A DNA stretch of 15,577 nucleotides, from assembly GCA_947253305.1 (NCBI GenBank), contig CAMXYZ010000017.1, forward strand, positions 1 through 15,577. The letters are read 5' to 3'. This DNA is from an uncultured Helcococcus sp. (GTDB lineage Bacteria; Bacillota; Clostridia; Tissierellales; Peptoniphilaceae). Shown here one piece after another: positions 6,269 to 15,401 of this stretch (its first letter is position 1; each line of letters opens with the position of its first letter). A program made the translations under genes and the position numbers. Below the pieces are notes generated by a model. The model ran no database searches. It worked only from the letters and a program-made list of their open reading frames with translations, and was not told the DNA's origin.

Positions 6269-7758
6269 TATAAATCTCCCTTCTTAGCGTTAAGAGATAT
6301 TCTTGGGTCTACTATGGTCATTAAAATATCCCCTAGTAGAACAGATAATATTGATAATGTTGTAAAAATAAATGTTAAAGCAATTACCATATTATTGTTC
6401 AACCCATTAATAGCATCTGGTAGCATTTTACCCATACCAGGAATAGCAAATACAGCTTCTGTTATAACAGCACCAGATATTGCCAATATAATTGATCCTG
6501 GAATACCATTAACTATTGGTATAATTGCATTTTTTAATATATGATTTCTTGAAATCTCTGATCTAGATAAACCTTTTGCTCTAGCAAACTTTACATAATC
6601 TGCAGATTGTTGGTCTATCATATATCTTCTTACCCATGTCATTAGACCTGGAGTGGACATGATTGTTAAAATTAATAATGGTAAAATATAGGATTTAATA
6701 TTACCAGGTCCTAAATGAGGGAACTTGTCTGGTAATGAGAAATAGTTACCTATATATTTCATTATATATATGAAAGCTAATGATGGCAGCGCAACTAATA
6801 AGTTAATATATACTATACCAGCTTTATCCGCAAATTTACCTTTGTTTCTAGCCATTATTACCCCTGCAGGTATACCTATCATATAAGCAAATATAACTGA
6901 TAAAATTCCAAATATATATGATATACCTATCATTGATGGAGCATCATAATTTAATCTTGCATCAGCATAGTTGTCTGGGTATTTTCTTTCTTCAATTCTT
7001 GTTAATTTTTCTTTGTACTTTAGTGAATGTAGATTCTCAGCACCTCTACCTTCATAACCTGTAGGATATACAATATCTCTCTCTACAGTATTACCTTGTC
7101 CTGATGATATAACCTCTAGAACTGGTGTACCTTTTCTAGCAGGGAATGATGTACCAAAGTTCAATCCAAATATATTATTGTGTATAAATGGGAATTTACC
7201 ATCAAAATATATTTGATATTTGTATTCACATCCTGTACACATTAATGCAGGAACTCCATTATGGTCTTTACCAATATAGTATCCTCTATTTTCATCTAAT
7301 GCTTTATTATTAGGATCTTGAACCTTTCCAGGTCTATCAATTACAAACATATTACTAAAGTACTTTGATACTAATTCAATTACGTTATATTCTTTTATCC
7401 CAAAATGCTCTCCTTGTCTGGCTCCAGCGCTTTGGAATGTCATAATTTCATATCCTTTTGATTCAAATTTTGCTAATATCTCTTTTTGGGTTTCACTATC
7501 ATTAACAACGCAGTCAGATCCGGCTTCTTCTGCTGCACACATTTGTCCAATACTCTTATAATCCAAATAACCCAAATCCATTAACATATTATACTTATAA
7601 TTTAATTTTTCATTACCTAGTAATTTATTATAGGTTGTATCTTCTTTGAATATTCTATCTTTTGGAATCATTGTAAACACCATAGCTATAACTATTGCTA
7701 CTACAATAAATATGGATATAATAGATTTTACAATTCTCCAAAAATAATACTTTGCCAT
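6268..7758 (-). CDS. oppB: Oligopeptide ABC transporter permease OppB, long AmiC-like form
   Basis: This is the first membrane subunit of the importer. At 496 residues it is far longer than the roughly 300-residue OppB of enterobacteria but matches the length of streptococcal AmiC. A membrane helix at about 10-30 is followed by an insert of some 245 residues (about 31-275) predicted to face outside, and then the usual permease core with helices from about 276 on and the EAA loop at about 388-416 (DYVKFARAKGLS onward). The insert has four cysteines, Cys74, Cys83, Cys174 and Cys177, which I do not recall in AmiC. The gene is preceded by a doubled ribosome site (AGGAGAGGAGAG) and its own promoter, and it overlaps oppC by one base. 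Confidence 0.93.
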   Translation of the reverse strand: MAKYYFWRIVKSIISIFIVVAIVIAMVFTMIPKDRIFKEDTTYNKLLGNEKLNYKYNMLMDLGYLDYKSIGQMCAAEEAGSDCVVNDSETQKEILAKFESKGYEIMTFQSAGARQGEHFGIKEYNVIELVSKYFSNMFVIDRPGKVQDPNNKALDENRGYYIGKDHNGVPALMCTGCEYKYQIYFDGKFPFIHNNIFGLNFGTSFPARKGTPVLEVISSGQGNTVERDIVYPTGYEGRGAENLHSLKYKEKLTRIEERKYPDNYADARLNYDAPSMIGISYIFGILSVIFAYMIGIPAGVIMARNKGKFADKAGIVYINLLVALPSLAFIYIMKYIGNYFSLPDKFPHLGPGNIKSYILPLLILTIMSTPGLMTWVRRYMIDQQSADYVKFARAKGLSRSEISRNHILKNAIIPIVNGIPGSIILAISGAVITEAVFAIPGMGKMLPDAINGLNNNMVIALTFIFTTLSILSVLLGDILMTIVDPRISLNAKKGDL

Positions 7759-7807
7759 AATTAACTCTCCTCTCCTCTAAAACTTTTTGAGTAATTATAT
7801 AAGATTT

Positions 7808-7836
7808 ATTATATAATAATCGCTATTATTAATCAA
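7808..7836 (-). promoter_or_regulatory. Promoter of oppBCDF
   Basis: On the minus strand TTGATT (7831-7836) and TATAAT (7808-7813) are separated by exactly 17 bases, a close sigma-A match. The site lies between the oppA terminator and the oppB start, so the permease and ATPase genes can be transcribed without oppA. Confidence 0.8.
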
Positions 7837-7888
7837 ATTTTTAGCTCTCAAATTCAATAGCTTTAAGCCTATATATCCACGACACGTT

Positions 7889-7934
7889 TTAGAAAAGAAA
7901 TTAGAGGTTGAGTAATTAAATCAACCTCTAATTT
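7889..7934 (-). terminator. Terminator or partial terminator between oppA and oppB
   Basis: AAATTAGAGGTTGA (7898-7911 on the plus strand) pairs perfectly with TCAACCTCTAATTT (7921-7934) around a 9-base loop. On the minus strand the stem is followed by TTTCTTTTCT-like sequence, which is U-rich but interrupted. It begins 27 bases after the oppA stop. It probably limits readthrough so that the binding protein is made in excess, and it may also protect the oppA mRNA 3' end. Confidence 0.82.
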
Positions 7935-7961
7935 TATTCTTATGACTGAATATTAAGCCTA

Positions 7962-10007
7962 TTAATTAGCTTGTTCTTTTGCTAAATCTTGAACTTTTTG
8001 TTCCCATTCAGCTTTTAATTTTTCATATTCTTCTGTTGTTAATATTTCATCACCAATTCTTAAATTCTTGAATTTATTGTTTGATAATCCAACTTCTGAA
8101 TATGCCATGTTGAATGGAATTTGTTTTGTAACTAATTGGAATCTTGTTTGCATCATTGTTGGTACGAATAATGCCTTTTCTAATAGTAATGAATCTAATT
8201 CAGCAAATTTTTCTAATCTCTTATCGTGATCATCAAAAATGTTTCTTGCTTCATTTAGTAATTTTTCATATTCGTTAAATCCTAATTGTTCTTTTAATTC
8301 AGGATTTTCAGGGTTACCTGCACCATCTAATCTACCTAGACCTAATGATGTCATATATGTTCCTATATTTGGTGAGAATGTCTCAGCAAATGATAATGGA
8401 TCGTTATAGTCTGGTCCCCATCCTGCGAATGTTGAAATATCAAAATCTGATTGTGAAGCATCTTCGTTACCAAATGCAATTGCTCTTACAGTATCTTCAG
8501 GTCTTAATACTAGTTCAACTATAATTTGACCATCAGTATTATCTGAAATTGATTGCTTCATTGAAGCAGCTCTTTTTGTAGCTACATCACTTGTTTCAAT
8601 TACTAATACATCTAAATGTACTGGGAATTCTATTCCTTCAGCCTTAGCTTTTTCAATATATTCTAATGCTTTTTCTTTGCTTAAGAATGGTTGTTCACCG
8701 TCTTGCAAGTTTACATTTTCGCCTGTATGTTTATTATATACATCATTAACTATTTGGTGATAATCTCTTCCTGTTGAGTCATGTCCTGCTCCTGGGAAGT
8801 TGTTAATATTTCTTAATGTAGCTTTTGCAACATCTGTTGGTGCTCCAACTTCTAAGTATTTTTGAACATCCCATGATGCTCTTAAAGCTTTTCTAAAGTT
8901 TTCATTTAGCATAGCTTTTCTTGTGTTTTGTCTTAATGTTTCGTCTTGTGCATATTCTGTGTTATCGAATACTTGTCTATTATAGTTGAATAATAGTCCA
9001 AATACTGTTGCATTTGGAAGTGATGTTCTTAAGTTATCTTTATATTGTTCTTTAATCTGTTCGTAATCACTCCAAGTTGGTCTTAATGCCATTTGTGTAT
9101 ATGTTCCATTTTCAAAACCTTTTTTGATTGAGTATGGATCTGAACCATCATCATATACTTCTGTATATTTTGAAATTTGAACATTGTTTGCGTCATAGAA
9201 TTTTTGATTCTTGATCATTACAATTTGTGATTTTTCATCGATTGATTGTAGTGTAAATGCACCATTATATAAAATTGAATCTGGATTTAATGATCCAAAA
9301 GTACAGTTTGTTGATTCTGGACTACCAATTTGACATCCAGCTCCTTTACTTTCTAAGAATTCTCTGTTAACAGGCATCAATACTGAATATGATGCGATAT
9401 CACCAAAGTATGGTGTTGGGTTTAATAGTGTGTATTTTACTGTTAATTCATCAACAGCTTCAATACCTACATTTGCCCAAGCTTCATCAGAAAAGTCTGA
9501 TGACATATATTCTTCAAATCCTTTAATAACACCAGTTACTAGCGATGCTGTGTTTGAATTAAATTCTGCAGCATGTCTTAGACCTGTTACAAAGTCTTCT
9601 GCTTTCACTTCATCGTATTCTTCTTGAGTATATGTTACCCACTTAACTCCTGGTCTTAATTTGAATGTCCATTCCAATCCATCTTCACTAACTTCCCAAG
9701 ATTCTGCTAATGATCCTACTAGTTTACCAATATTATTGTATTCAACTAATGTTTCTACAAAGTTAGCATTCCATGTATGGTCTGGATTTCTTGATGTTGT
9801 TAGATAATCCATGGATGCTAGGGAGTTATCCCCTGCTACTGTTATTTCTCTCTCTTCTATAGCTTCCCCTGTTTCTTGGGTTTCGCTCTCTGTGCCACCT
9901 GGTTGTTCGCCTTGTGTTTCTTTACCAGTGTTTGTTGGTCCACCACATGCGACTAAAAAAACCATTAATACTGCTAATAGCAGTGCCAATATTCTTTTTG
10001 AGTTCAT
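7962..10007 (-). CDS. oppA: Oligopeptide-binding lipoprotein OppA (AmiA-like)
   Basis: This lipid-anchored solute-binding protein captures peptides outside the membrane and hands them to OppBC. A type II signal peptide (MNSKR, then a hydrophobic stretch) ends in the lipobox LVAC, with Cys21 as the lipidated residue. A low-complexity Gly/Thr/Glu tether (about 22-52) follows, then the family 5 solute-binding fold to the C-terminus, including PTPYF (197-201), LYNGAF (246-251) and the typical AGWGPDYNDP (528-537). At 681 residues it is larger than enterobacterial OppA and near AmiA size. Two further cysteines, Cys225 and Cys235, could form a disulfide. AGGAGG lies 6 bases upstream of the ATG and a consensus promoter lies about 50-80 bases upstream, so strong expression is expected. 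The peptide range cannot be read from the sequence; a nutritional or a signalling role are both possible. Confidence 0.96.
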   Translation of the reverse strand: MNSKRILALLLAVLMVFLVACGGPTNTGKETQGEQPGGTESETQETGEAIEEREITVAGDNSLASMDYLTTSRNPDHTWNANFVETLVEYNNIGKLVGSLAESWEVSEDGLEWTFKLRPGVKWVTYTQEEYDEVKAEDFVTGLRHAAEFNSNTASLVTGVIKGFEEYMSSDFSDEAWANVGIEAVDELTVKYTLLNPTPYFGDIASYSVLMPVNREFLESKGAGCQIGSPESTNCTFGSLNPDSILYNGAFTLQSIDEKSQIVMIKNQKFYDANNVQISKYTEVYDDGSDPYSIKKGFENGTYTQMALRPTWSDYEQIKEQYKDNLRTSLPNATVFGLLFNYNRQVFDNTEYAQDETLRQNTRKAMLNENFRKALRASWDVQKYLEVGAPTDVAKATLRNINNFPGAGHDSTGRDYHQIVNDVYNKHTGENVNLQDGEQPFLSKEKALEYIEKAKAEGIEFPVHLDVLVIETSDVATKRAASMKQSISDNTDGQIIVELVLRPEDTVRAIAFGNEDASQSDFDISTFAGWGPDYNDPLSFAETFSPNIGTYMTSLGLGRLDGAGNPENPELKEQLGFNEYEKLLNEARNIFDDHDKRLEKFAELDSLLLEKALFVPTMMQTRFQLVTKQIPFNMAYSEVGLSNNKFKNLRIGDEILTTEEYEKLKAEWEQKVQDLAKEQAN

Positions 10008-10059
10008 AATATCCTCCTATATATTTAGAGACTCCATCTCGAGTTTCTATGTTGTTGCG

Positions 10060-10088
10060 ATTATATGAAAATAAAAAACAGATGTCAA
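10060..10088 (-). promoter_or_regulatory. Consensus sigma-A promoter of oppA
   Basis: On the minus strand TTGACA (10083-10088), 17 bases and TATAAT (10060-10065) match the consensus in both hexamers and in spacing. An A/T-rich stretch just upstream could act as an UP element. The expected start near 10053 gives a leader of about 45 bases ending in AGGAGG. It is the strongest-looking promoter in the window. Confidence 0.93.
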
Positions 10089-10360
10089 GCATTTATTTTT
10101 ATTTATGGATTTATTTGAATATTTTCAAATGAAATTTTGATTTAATTATGTTTTTATTTAAAATGCAAGTTTTTTCATTTACGAATAATACATGTTTCAA
10201 CAGTATCTACCTTGTTTTTGCACTTTAAGGTAAGTTTTTACATCTTGCATATTAATACAATAATAAAGAATAAAACTCTTTTTTTTACATATTCATACGA
10301 TTCTTTCCAAATATCTATTCTTTTTGATATTTTTTCACATACAATCTTGGACATACAACA
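10089..10360 (-). other. Long gene-free region upstream of oppA
   Basis: Between the oppA promoter and the proS terminator I find no ORF with a ribosome site, no tRNA, and no recognisable riboswitch or T-box. It holds an 18-base dyad at 10113-10130 (ATTTGAA, 4 bases, TTCAAAT), 24 bases upstream of the -35, and a weaker inverted repeat at 10208-10232 (TACCTT, 13 bases, AAGGTA). The rest is A/T-rich with many T runs. It may hold regulator sites for oppA. Confidence 0.5.
10113..10130. promoter_or_regulatory. Candidate operator dyad upstream of oppA
   Basis: ATTTGAA and TTCAAAT form a perfect 7-base inverted repeat around TATT, centred about 36 bases upstream of the oppA -35. Size and position suit a dimeric regulator. 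It does not fit the CodY consensus and I cannot name a regulator. An AT-rich palindrome of this length could arise by chance. Confidence 0.3.
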
Positions 10361-10402
10361 AATATAAAATTCCCTTGTATTTTCAGGGTATACAAGGGAA
10401 TT
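10361..10402 (-). terminator. Intrinsic terminator after proS
   Basis: AATTCCCTTGTAT (10368-10380) pairs with ATACAAGGGAATT (10390-10402) around a 9-base loop, giving a 13-base stem. On the minus strand it runs into TTTATATTTG. It starts 41 bases after the proS stop and closes the prfB-tex-proS operon. Confidence 0.85.
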
Positions 10403-10443
10403 CATCATCGAAATATTTTTTATAGTAACTATTTTGTAATTTA

Positions 10444-12129
10444 TTAAAATTTTGAAATTATTTCATCGACATTGATATTTCTATTTTCTTTTTCTCTTCT
10501 GGTTGAATATTCTACTATTCTATCTTTCGCATCTCTACCTACGGTAATTCTATGTGGAATACCTATTAAATCTCTATCTTTGAACTTTACTCCCGGTCTT
10601 TCTTTTCTATTATCTAATAAAACTTCTACTCCTTTATCTAAAAGTTTATTATATATTTCTTCAGCTAAAGCATCCTGTTCTTCATCTCCAACCTTAATCA
10701 CTGTTATAATTACTTGATAAGGAGCAATAGATTCTGGCCAGATTATACCATCTTCGTCATAGTTTTGTTCAATTACTGCTGTAACCGTTCTTGTCACACC
10801 AATTCCATATGAACCCATTACAAAATACTGTTCTTCGCCATTTTCATCTAAGAACTTAGCATCTAATGATTCTGAATACTTTGTTCCTAATTGGAAAATA
10901 TTCCCCACTTCTATACCTCTAGCAAATATTAAATCTTCTCCATTAGGACCTTTGTCGCCTTCTTCTATCATTAATAAATCTTCAGCGACTTCACCTTCGA
11001 AGTCTCTTCCATAATTTACATTTTTAAAATGATAGTCTGTTTCATTAGCTCCTGTAAAGAAATTTGACATTTGTGTAACTCTTGAATCCACAATTAATCT
11101 AATATTTTTATCCAAATTAATTGGTCCTGTAAATCCAGCATCCGCATTTGTAAATCTTTGTATCTCTTCATCATTCATCATTGATATTTCATTTTCAGAA
11201 ATCTTTACAAATGATAAGAACTTATTCATATTTAATTCTCTATCTCCAGGAATTAATACTATAAAATATTCTTCATCAGATTTAAGAGCTATCGCTTTAA
11301 CTAATTTTGATTGTTCAACTCCTAAATGATTTGACAATTCTTCAATAGTTTTAATATTCGGTGTATGAATTTTTTCCATTTCTAATTCATCTTCTTTTTC
11401 TTCTATATTGATTTTAACAGCTGCTTTTTCATCTGTAGCAGCATAATCACTATCTTTAGAATAAACTATTACACCTTCTCCAGTTTCTGAAATAGCAATA
11501 AACTCATGGGACACACCTGTCCCCATTATTCCTGCATCACCTTCAGCAATTATATAGTCGATTCCAATTTTATCAAATATATATTCATATGCTTTCCACA
11601 TATTTTCATATGAAGCTTCTAAACCCTCTAAATCTTTATCAAATGTATAGGCATCCTTCATCAAAAATTCTCTAGCTCTATTGATTCCAAATCTAGGTCT
11701 TTTTTCATCTCTATACTTAGTTTGAATTTGATAAATATTTAAAGGTAATTGTTTATATGATCTTAATTCACCTTTGACTAGATTTGTGAAATATTCTTCA
11801 GCCGTTGGTCCCAAACAAAAATCCCTATTATTTCTATCAACTAATTTAAACATTTCTGGGCCAAACTGATCCCATCTTCCAGATTGTTCCCAAATTTCTG
11901 ATGGTTGTATAGCAGACATAAGAACTTCTTGAGCTCCAAACCTATCCATTCCTTCTCTAACTATATTTTCAATTTTTCTTACCACTCTATATCCTAATGG
12001 CAAATATGAATAAATGCCAGATGCTGATCTTCTTATCATACCTGATCTTAAAAGAAGTTTATGGCTCGCAATCTCCGCGTCTTGTGGATCTTCTTTTAAA
12101 GTAGGCATATAAAATTTATCCATCTTCAT
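10444..12129 (-). CDS. proS: Prolyl-tRNA synthetase, bacterial type with editing domain
   Basis: This class II enzyme charges tRNA-Pro with proline in the cytosol. At 561 residues it matches the bacterial (E. coli-like) form and not the archaeal/eukaryotic form. Motif 2 is visible as TKYRDEKRPRFGINRAREF (137-155) and motif 3 as GSYGIGVTR (439-447). Between them, at about 225-400, is the INS editing domain, which removes mischarged alanine; it has a lysine (Lys278 in KLVKAI) near the expected catalytic position and GPINLDKNI (335-343). The anticodon-binding domain covers about 470-561. Its ATG shares one base with the tex stop (TAATG), and AAGGGGG lies 7 bases upstream within the end of tex. 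A second ATG two codons later is possible but less well spaced. Confidence 0.96.
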   Translation of the reverse strand: MKMDKFYMPTLKEDPQDAEIASHKLLLRSGMIRRSASGIYSYLPLGYRVVRKIENIVREGMDRFGAQEVLMSAIQPSEIWEQSGRWDQFGPEMFKLVDRNNRDFCLGPTAEEYFTNLVKGELRSYKQLPLNIYQIQTKYRDEKRPRFGINRAREFLMKDAYTFDKDLEGLEASYENMWKAYEYIFDKIGIDYIIAEGDAGIMGTGVSHEFIAISETGEGVIVYSKDSDYAATDEKAAVKINIEEKEDELEMEKIHTPNIKTIEELSNHLGVEQSKLVKAIALKSDEEYFIVLIPGDRELNMNKFLSFVKISENEISMMNDEEIQRFTNADAGFTGPINLDKNIRLIVDSRVTQMSNFFTGANETDYHFKNVNYGRDFEGEVAEDLLMIEEGDKGPNGEDLIFARGIEVGNIFQLGTKYSESLDAKFLDENGEEQYFVMGSYGIGVTRTVTAVIEQNYDEDGIIWPESIAPYQVIITVIKVGDEEQDALAEEIYNKLLDKGVEVLLDNRKERPGVKFKDRDLIGIPHRITVGRDAKDRIVEYSTRREKENRNINVDEIISKF

Positions 12130-14246
12130 TATTTAACCCCCTTCATACTTAATCCAATTTTATTTCTATTCTTATCTACAGATATTATCTTTACTTTTAC
12201 AATATCTGATACTTTTAATACATCACTTGGATGTTTTATAAAATTATCGCTAATTTCTGATATATGAACTAAACCATCTTGTTTAACCCCAATATCAACG
12301 AAGGCTCCAAAGTCAACAACATTTCTTACTGTACCAGTCAATACTAGACCTTCTTCTAAATCATCGAGACTTAAGATATCTGATCTTAATATCGGCTTAG
12401 GCATATCTTCTCTCGGGTCTCTTCCTGGTTTCTTTAACTCTTCAATTATATCTAATAATGTTAATTCACCTACTCCAAGCTCATTAGAAACTAATTCAAT
12501 ATCTATATTATCTAAATCCATATCCATTATTTTTTCAGCAACTTCATAAGATTCTGGATGAACCGCAGTATTATCTAAGGGATTATCACTTTCTGGAATC
12601 CTTAAAAAGCCTGCAGCCTGTACAAATGTCTTAGGACCTAATCCTTTCACCTTCTTCAATTCTTCTCTTGATTTAAATTCTCCATTTTCTAATTTGTAAT
12701 CTATTATATTTTTAGAAACACTTGAACTAATTCCAGATACATATGCTAATAAAGATGGAGAAGCCGTATTTAAATTAACCCCCACTGTATTTACACAATC
12801 TTCAACAACATTTTCTAAAGTCTCTGTCAATTTGTTTTGATTAACATCGTGTTGATATTGTCCTACACCTATATGCTTTGGTTCGATTTTTACTAGCTCT
12901 GCCAATGGATCTTGAACTCTTCTAGCTATTGATACAGCCCCTCTTACTGTAACGTCTTTATCAGGGAATTCCTCAATACCAACTTTAGAAGCTGAATATA
13001 TAGATGCTCCTGATTCATTTACTATTGTATAGTAAATCTTTCTACCAAAATCTTCTTCTGATAGCATTTCTGATACTACGGATTCAGTTTCTCTGGATGC
13101 AGTACCATTACCAATAGTAATTAATTCAATATTATATTTTTCTATTAATTCTTTCATTATTTTTTTAGAACCCATAATATCTTCACGAGGTTTTGCAGGA
13201 TAAATTACAGTATCATATAAAAGCTCTCCTACTTCAGATACTACAACTAATTTACAACCTGTTCTATATCCCGGATCTAATCCCATTACAATTGTCTTTT
13301 TAATTGGAGCTTGCATTAGATACGGTTTAAGATTTGTAGCGAATACATCAATAGCTTGAGATTCAGCCATCTCAGTTAATTCATTTCTAATTTCATTTTC
13401 AACTGACGGGAATAACAGTCTCTTATAACCATCTTCTGAAGCTTCAAAAATATATTTATACGCTTTCGATTCTCTATTTTTTTGCAAACTTGTAGCAATA
13501 ATAAATATATTATCTTCGTGAGATAATTTAACTGAAACTTTTAGGAATCCAAGTTTTTCTCCTCTATTAATCGCCAAAATTCTATGTGAAGGTAATTCTG
13601 AAATTTTTTCTCCAAAATCAAAATAAATTTCATAGTTTTGAGCTTCTTTTTCATCAGCTTCTTCTACCTTAGATTTTTCAACAACTAAAGTTCCATCTCT
13701 TTTTGAATCTTTTCTTAAAAGATTTCTAAATACTACTGCATCTGAAATTAATTCGGCAATAATATCTTTTGCTCCCTCAATAGCAAGCTCAGATGTTTCA
13801 ACTTCTTCATTAATATATTTTTTAGCTTCTTCATCTATATCTGCATCACCTTCTTTCCAAGTCAAAATAAAATTGGAAAGAGGTTCTAGTCCTTTTTCTT
13901 TAGCTTTTGTAGCTCTCGTTTGTCTTTTTTGCTTATAAGGTCTATAGATATCTTCAACAGCCTTTAATGTCTCAGCAGTTTCTATCTGTTCTCTAAGTTC
14001 ATCAGTCATCTTATCTTGATTTTCTATAGAAGATATTACCTCTTCTTTTCTTTGTTCTAGATTTCTTTGATATTTTAAATTTTCTTCAAGCTCTCTTAGA
14101 ACCTCATCAGTAAGATTGCCCGTAACTTCTTTTCTATATCTAGCTATAAAAGGTATGGTATTACCTTCATCTATTAATTCTATCGTCTTATTTACTTGTT
14201 CTTCTTTTAGGTTTAATATTGTTGCTATTTTATTTGCTATGTTCAT
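12129..14246 (-). CDS. tex: Tex family RNA-binding transcription accessory protein
   Basis: Tex (YhgF) proteins bind nucleic acid and are linked to transcription and RNA metabolism; the exact bacterial role is not settled. The 705 residues show the family layout: a helical Tex N-terminal domain (about 1-200) with IPFIARYRKEVTG (31-43), a YqgF/RNase H-like domain from about 316 (IVMGLDPGYRTG at 319-330), the family motif QYQHDVNQ (463-470), helix-hairpin-helix segments at about 485-550 (VKGLGPKTF at 533-541), and a C-terminal S1 RNA-binding domain at about 632-702 (GTVRNVVDFGAFVDIG onward). The length is slightly under the E. coli form of about 770. The start overlaps the end of prfB by 17 bases and the stop overlaps the proS start by one, so all three genes are probably translationally coupled. 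Confidence 0.95.
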   Translation of the reverse strand: MNIANKIATILNLKEEQVNKTIELIDEGNTIPFIARYRKEVTGNLTDEVLRELEENLKYQRNLEQRKEEVISSIENQDKMTDELREQIETAETLKAVEDIYRPYKQKRQTRATKAKEKGLEPLSNFILTWKEGDADIDEEAKKYINEEVETSELAIEGAKDIIAELISDAVVFRNLLRKDSKRDGTLVVEKSKVEEADEKEAQNYEIYFDFGEKISELPSHRILAINRGEKLGFLKVSVKLSHEDNIFIIATSLQKNRESKAYKYIFEASEDGYKRLLFPSVENEIRNELTEMAESQAIDVFATNLKPYLMQAPIKKTIVMGLDPGYRTGCKLVVVSEVGELLYDTVIYPAKPREDIMGSKKIMKELIEKYNIELITIGNGTASRETESVVSEMLSEEDFGRKIYYTIVNESGASIYSASKVGIEEFPDKDVTVRGAVSIARRVQDPLAELVKIEPKHIGVGQYQHDVNQNKLTETLENVVEDCVNTVGVNLNTASPSLLAYVSGISSSVSKNIIDYKLENGEFKSREELKKVKGLGPKTFVQAAGFLRIPESDNPLDNTAVHPESYEVAEKIMDMDLDNIDIELVSNELGVGELTLLDIIEELKKPGRDPREDMPKPILRSDILSLDDLEEGLVLTGTVRNVVDFGAFVDIGVKQDGLVHISEISDNFIKHPSDVLKVSDIVKVKIISVDKNRNKIGLSMKGVK

Positions 14247-15370
14247 TATTCTCTACTTCTTTCATATTTAAATAAGCATTGATGAATTCATCAATATCTC
14301 CATCCATCACTTTTTCAACATTTCCAATTTCATAATTAGTTCTATGATCCTTTACCATAGTGTATGGTTGAAATACATAAGATCTAATTTGTGAGCCCCA
14401 GGTAATTTGAGAATACTTACCCTGTATATCTTCGATTTTTTCTTTTTGTTCTTCTTCTTTGATTTGAATTAATTTACCTATTAGAAGCTTCATAGCTGTC
14501 TCTCTATTCTGAATTTGAGATCTCTCATTTTGAGAGCTAGCTACAACTCCTGTAGGTATATGAGTAATTCTAACAGCTGAATCTGTTGTGTTAACATGCT
14601 GTCCACCAGCACCACTCGCTCTATATGTGTCAATTTTTAAATCACTTTCATTGATATCAATATTAATTTCATTATCTAATTCTGGATATACATCTAGTGA
14701 AGCAAAGGAGGTATGTCTTCTTGCATTTGAATCAAAAGGAGATATTCTAACTAATCTATGAACCCCCTTCTCAGCTTTTAAATATCCATAAGCATTTCTA
14801 CCTTTAACTATCAAAGTTGCAGATTTAATTCCACCAGCTTCTTCATTATTTAATTCTACAATTTCATGTTTGAAACCTTTAGAATCCATCCATCTAGTAT
14901 ACATTCTAAGCAACATAGAAGCCCAATCTGTTGCTTCCAAACCGCCCGAACCAGCGTGAATAGAAATTATTGCATTGTTTTTATCATACTCCCCAGATAA
15001 TAGAGTTTCGGTCTTTAATTTAATAATTCCATTTTTAGTTTCTAATAATTCAGTTGTAATATCTTCTTGCATACTTAAAAAATCATCAGCTGACATTATC
15101 TCTATAATATCGATCATAGAATCCACACTAGAATTTAATTTTTCATAATTTTCTATTGTGTCTTTGAGTGAATTAATCTCAATCATTGTTTTTTGAGCAG
15201 ATTCAGAATCATCCCAAAAATCAGAGGAATATGATTTTTCTTCGAGAGATTTTAATTCCATCTTTTTTCTTTCTATGTCAAAGAGAACTCCATAAGCTTT
15301 GCATTGTTTCTTTTAACTCATCTAATTCATTTTTTATTTCGTAAAGTTCTATAGCGTCCACCTCTTTCAT
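14230..15370 (-). CDS. prfB: Peptide chain release factor 2 with programmed +1 frameshift
   Basis: RF2 ends translation at UGA and UAA. The gene is in two frames. ATG at 15370 starts 30 codons (MKEVDAIELY to SLWSSL) ending in CTT, followed by in-frame TGA (15278-15280). A +1 shift at CTTTGAC resumes with DIERKK and continues 349 more codons to the stop at 14230, giving 379 residues. In the joined protein the stop-reading tripeptide SPF is at 210-212 and the peptide-release motif GGQ at 255-257, each five residues beyond their E. coli places. The residue corresponding to E. coli 246 is Ala, the more active variant. Annotating from the internal ATG at 15261 loses 36 residues. No strong ribosome site precedes the ATG. 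The gene heads the prfB-tex-proS operon, with its own promoter after the secA terminator. Confidence 0.96.
15277..15291 (-). promoter_or_regulatory. Programmed +1 frameshift signal of prfB
   Basis: On the minus strand GGAG (15288-15291), four bases and CTTTGAC (15277-15283) form the known RF2 autoregulation site: an internal Shine-Dalgarno, a slippery CUU codon and a weak UGA-C stop. When RF2 is scarce the ribosome stalls at UGA and slips forward, making more RF2. The spacing is one base longer than the three bases of E. coli, and the Shine-Dalgarno is shorter. Confidence 0.95.
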
Positions 15371-15401
15371 AAATATTTAATAATACACTATTCAATCTAT
15401 T

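Noticed and set aside
10113..10145. CodY box upstream of oppA, as CodY often controls opp genes
   Set aside because: The nearest match has ATTTTC and GAAAT separated by four bases, whereas CodY sites (AATTTTCWGAAAATT) need one base between the half sites.
10089..10367. Possible T-box, riboswitch or small RNA in the 436-base gap
   Set aside because: The oppA promoter lies downstream of most of this region, so it is not an oppA leader. I see no T-box sequence, no conserved aptamer core and no separate promoter-terminator pair. Only short AT-rich inverted repeats are present.
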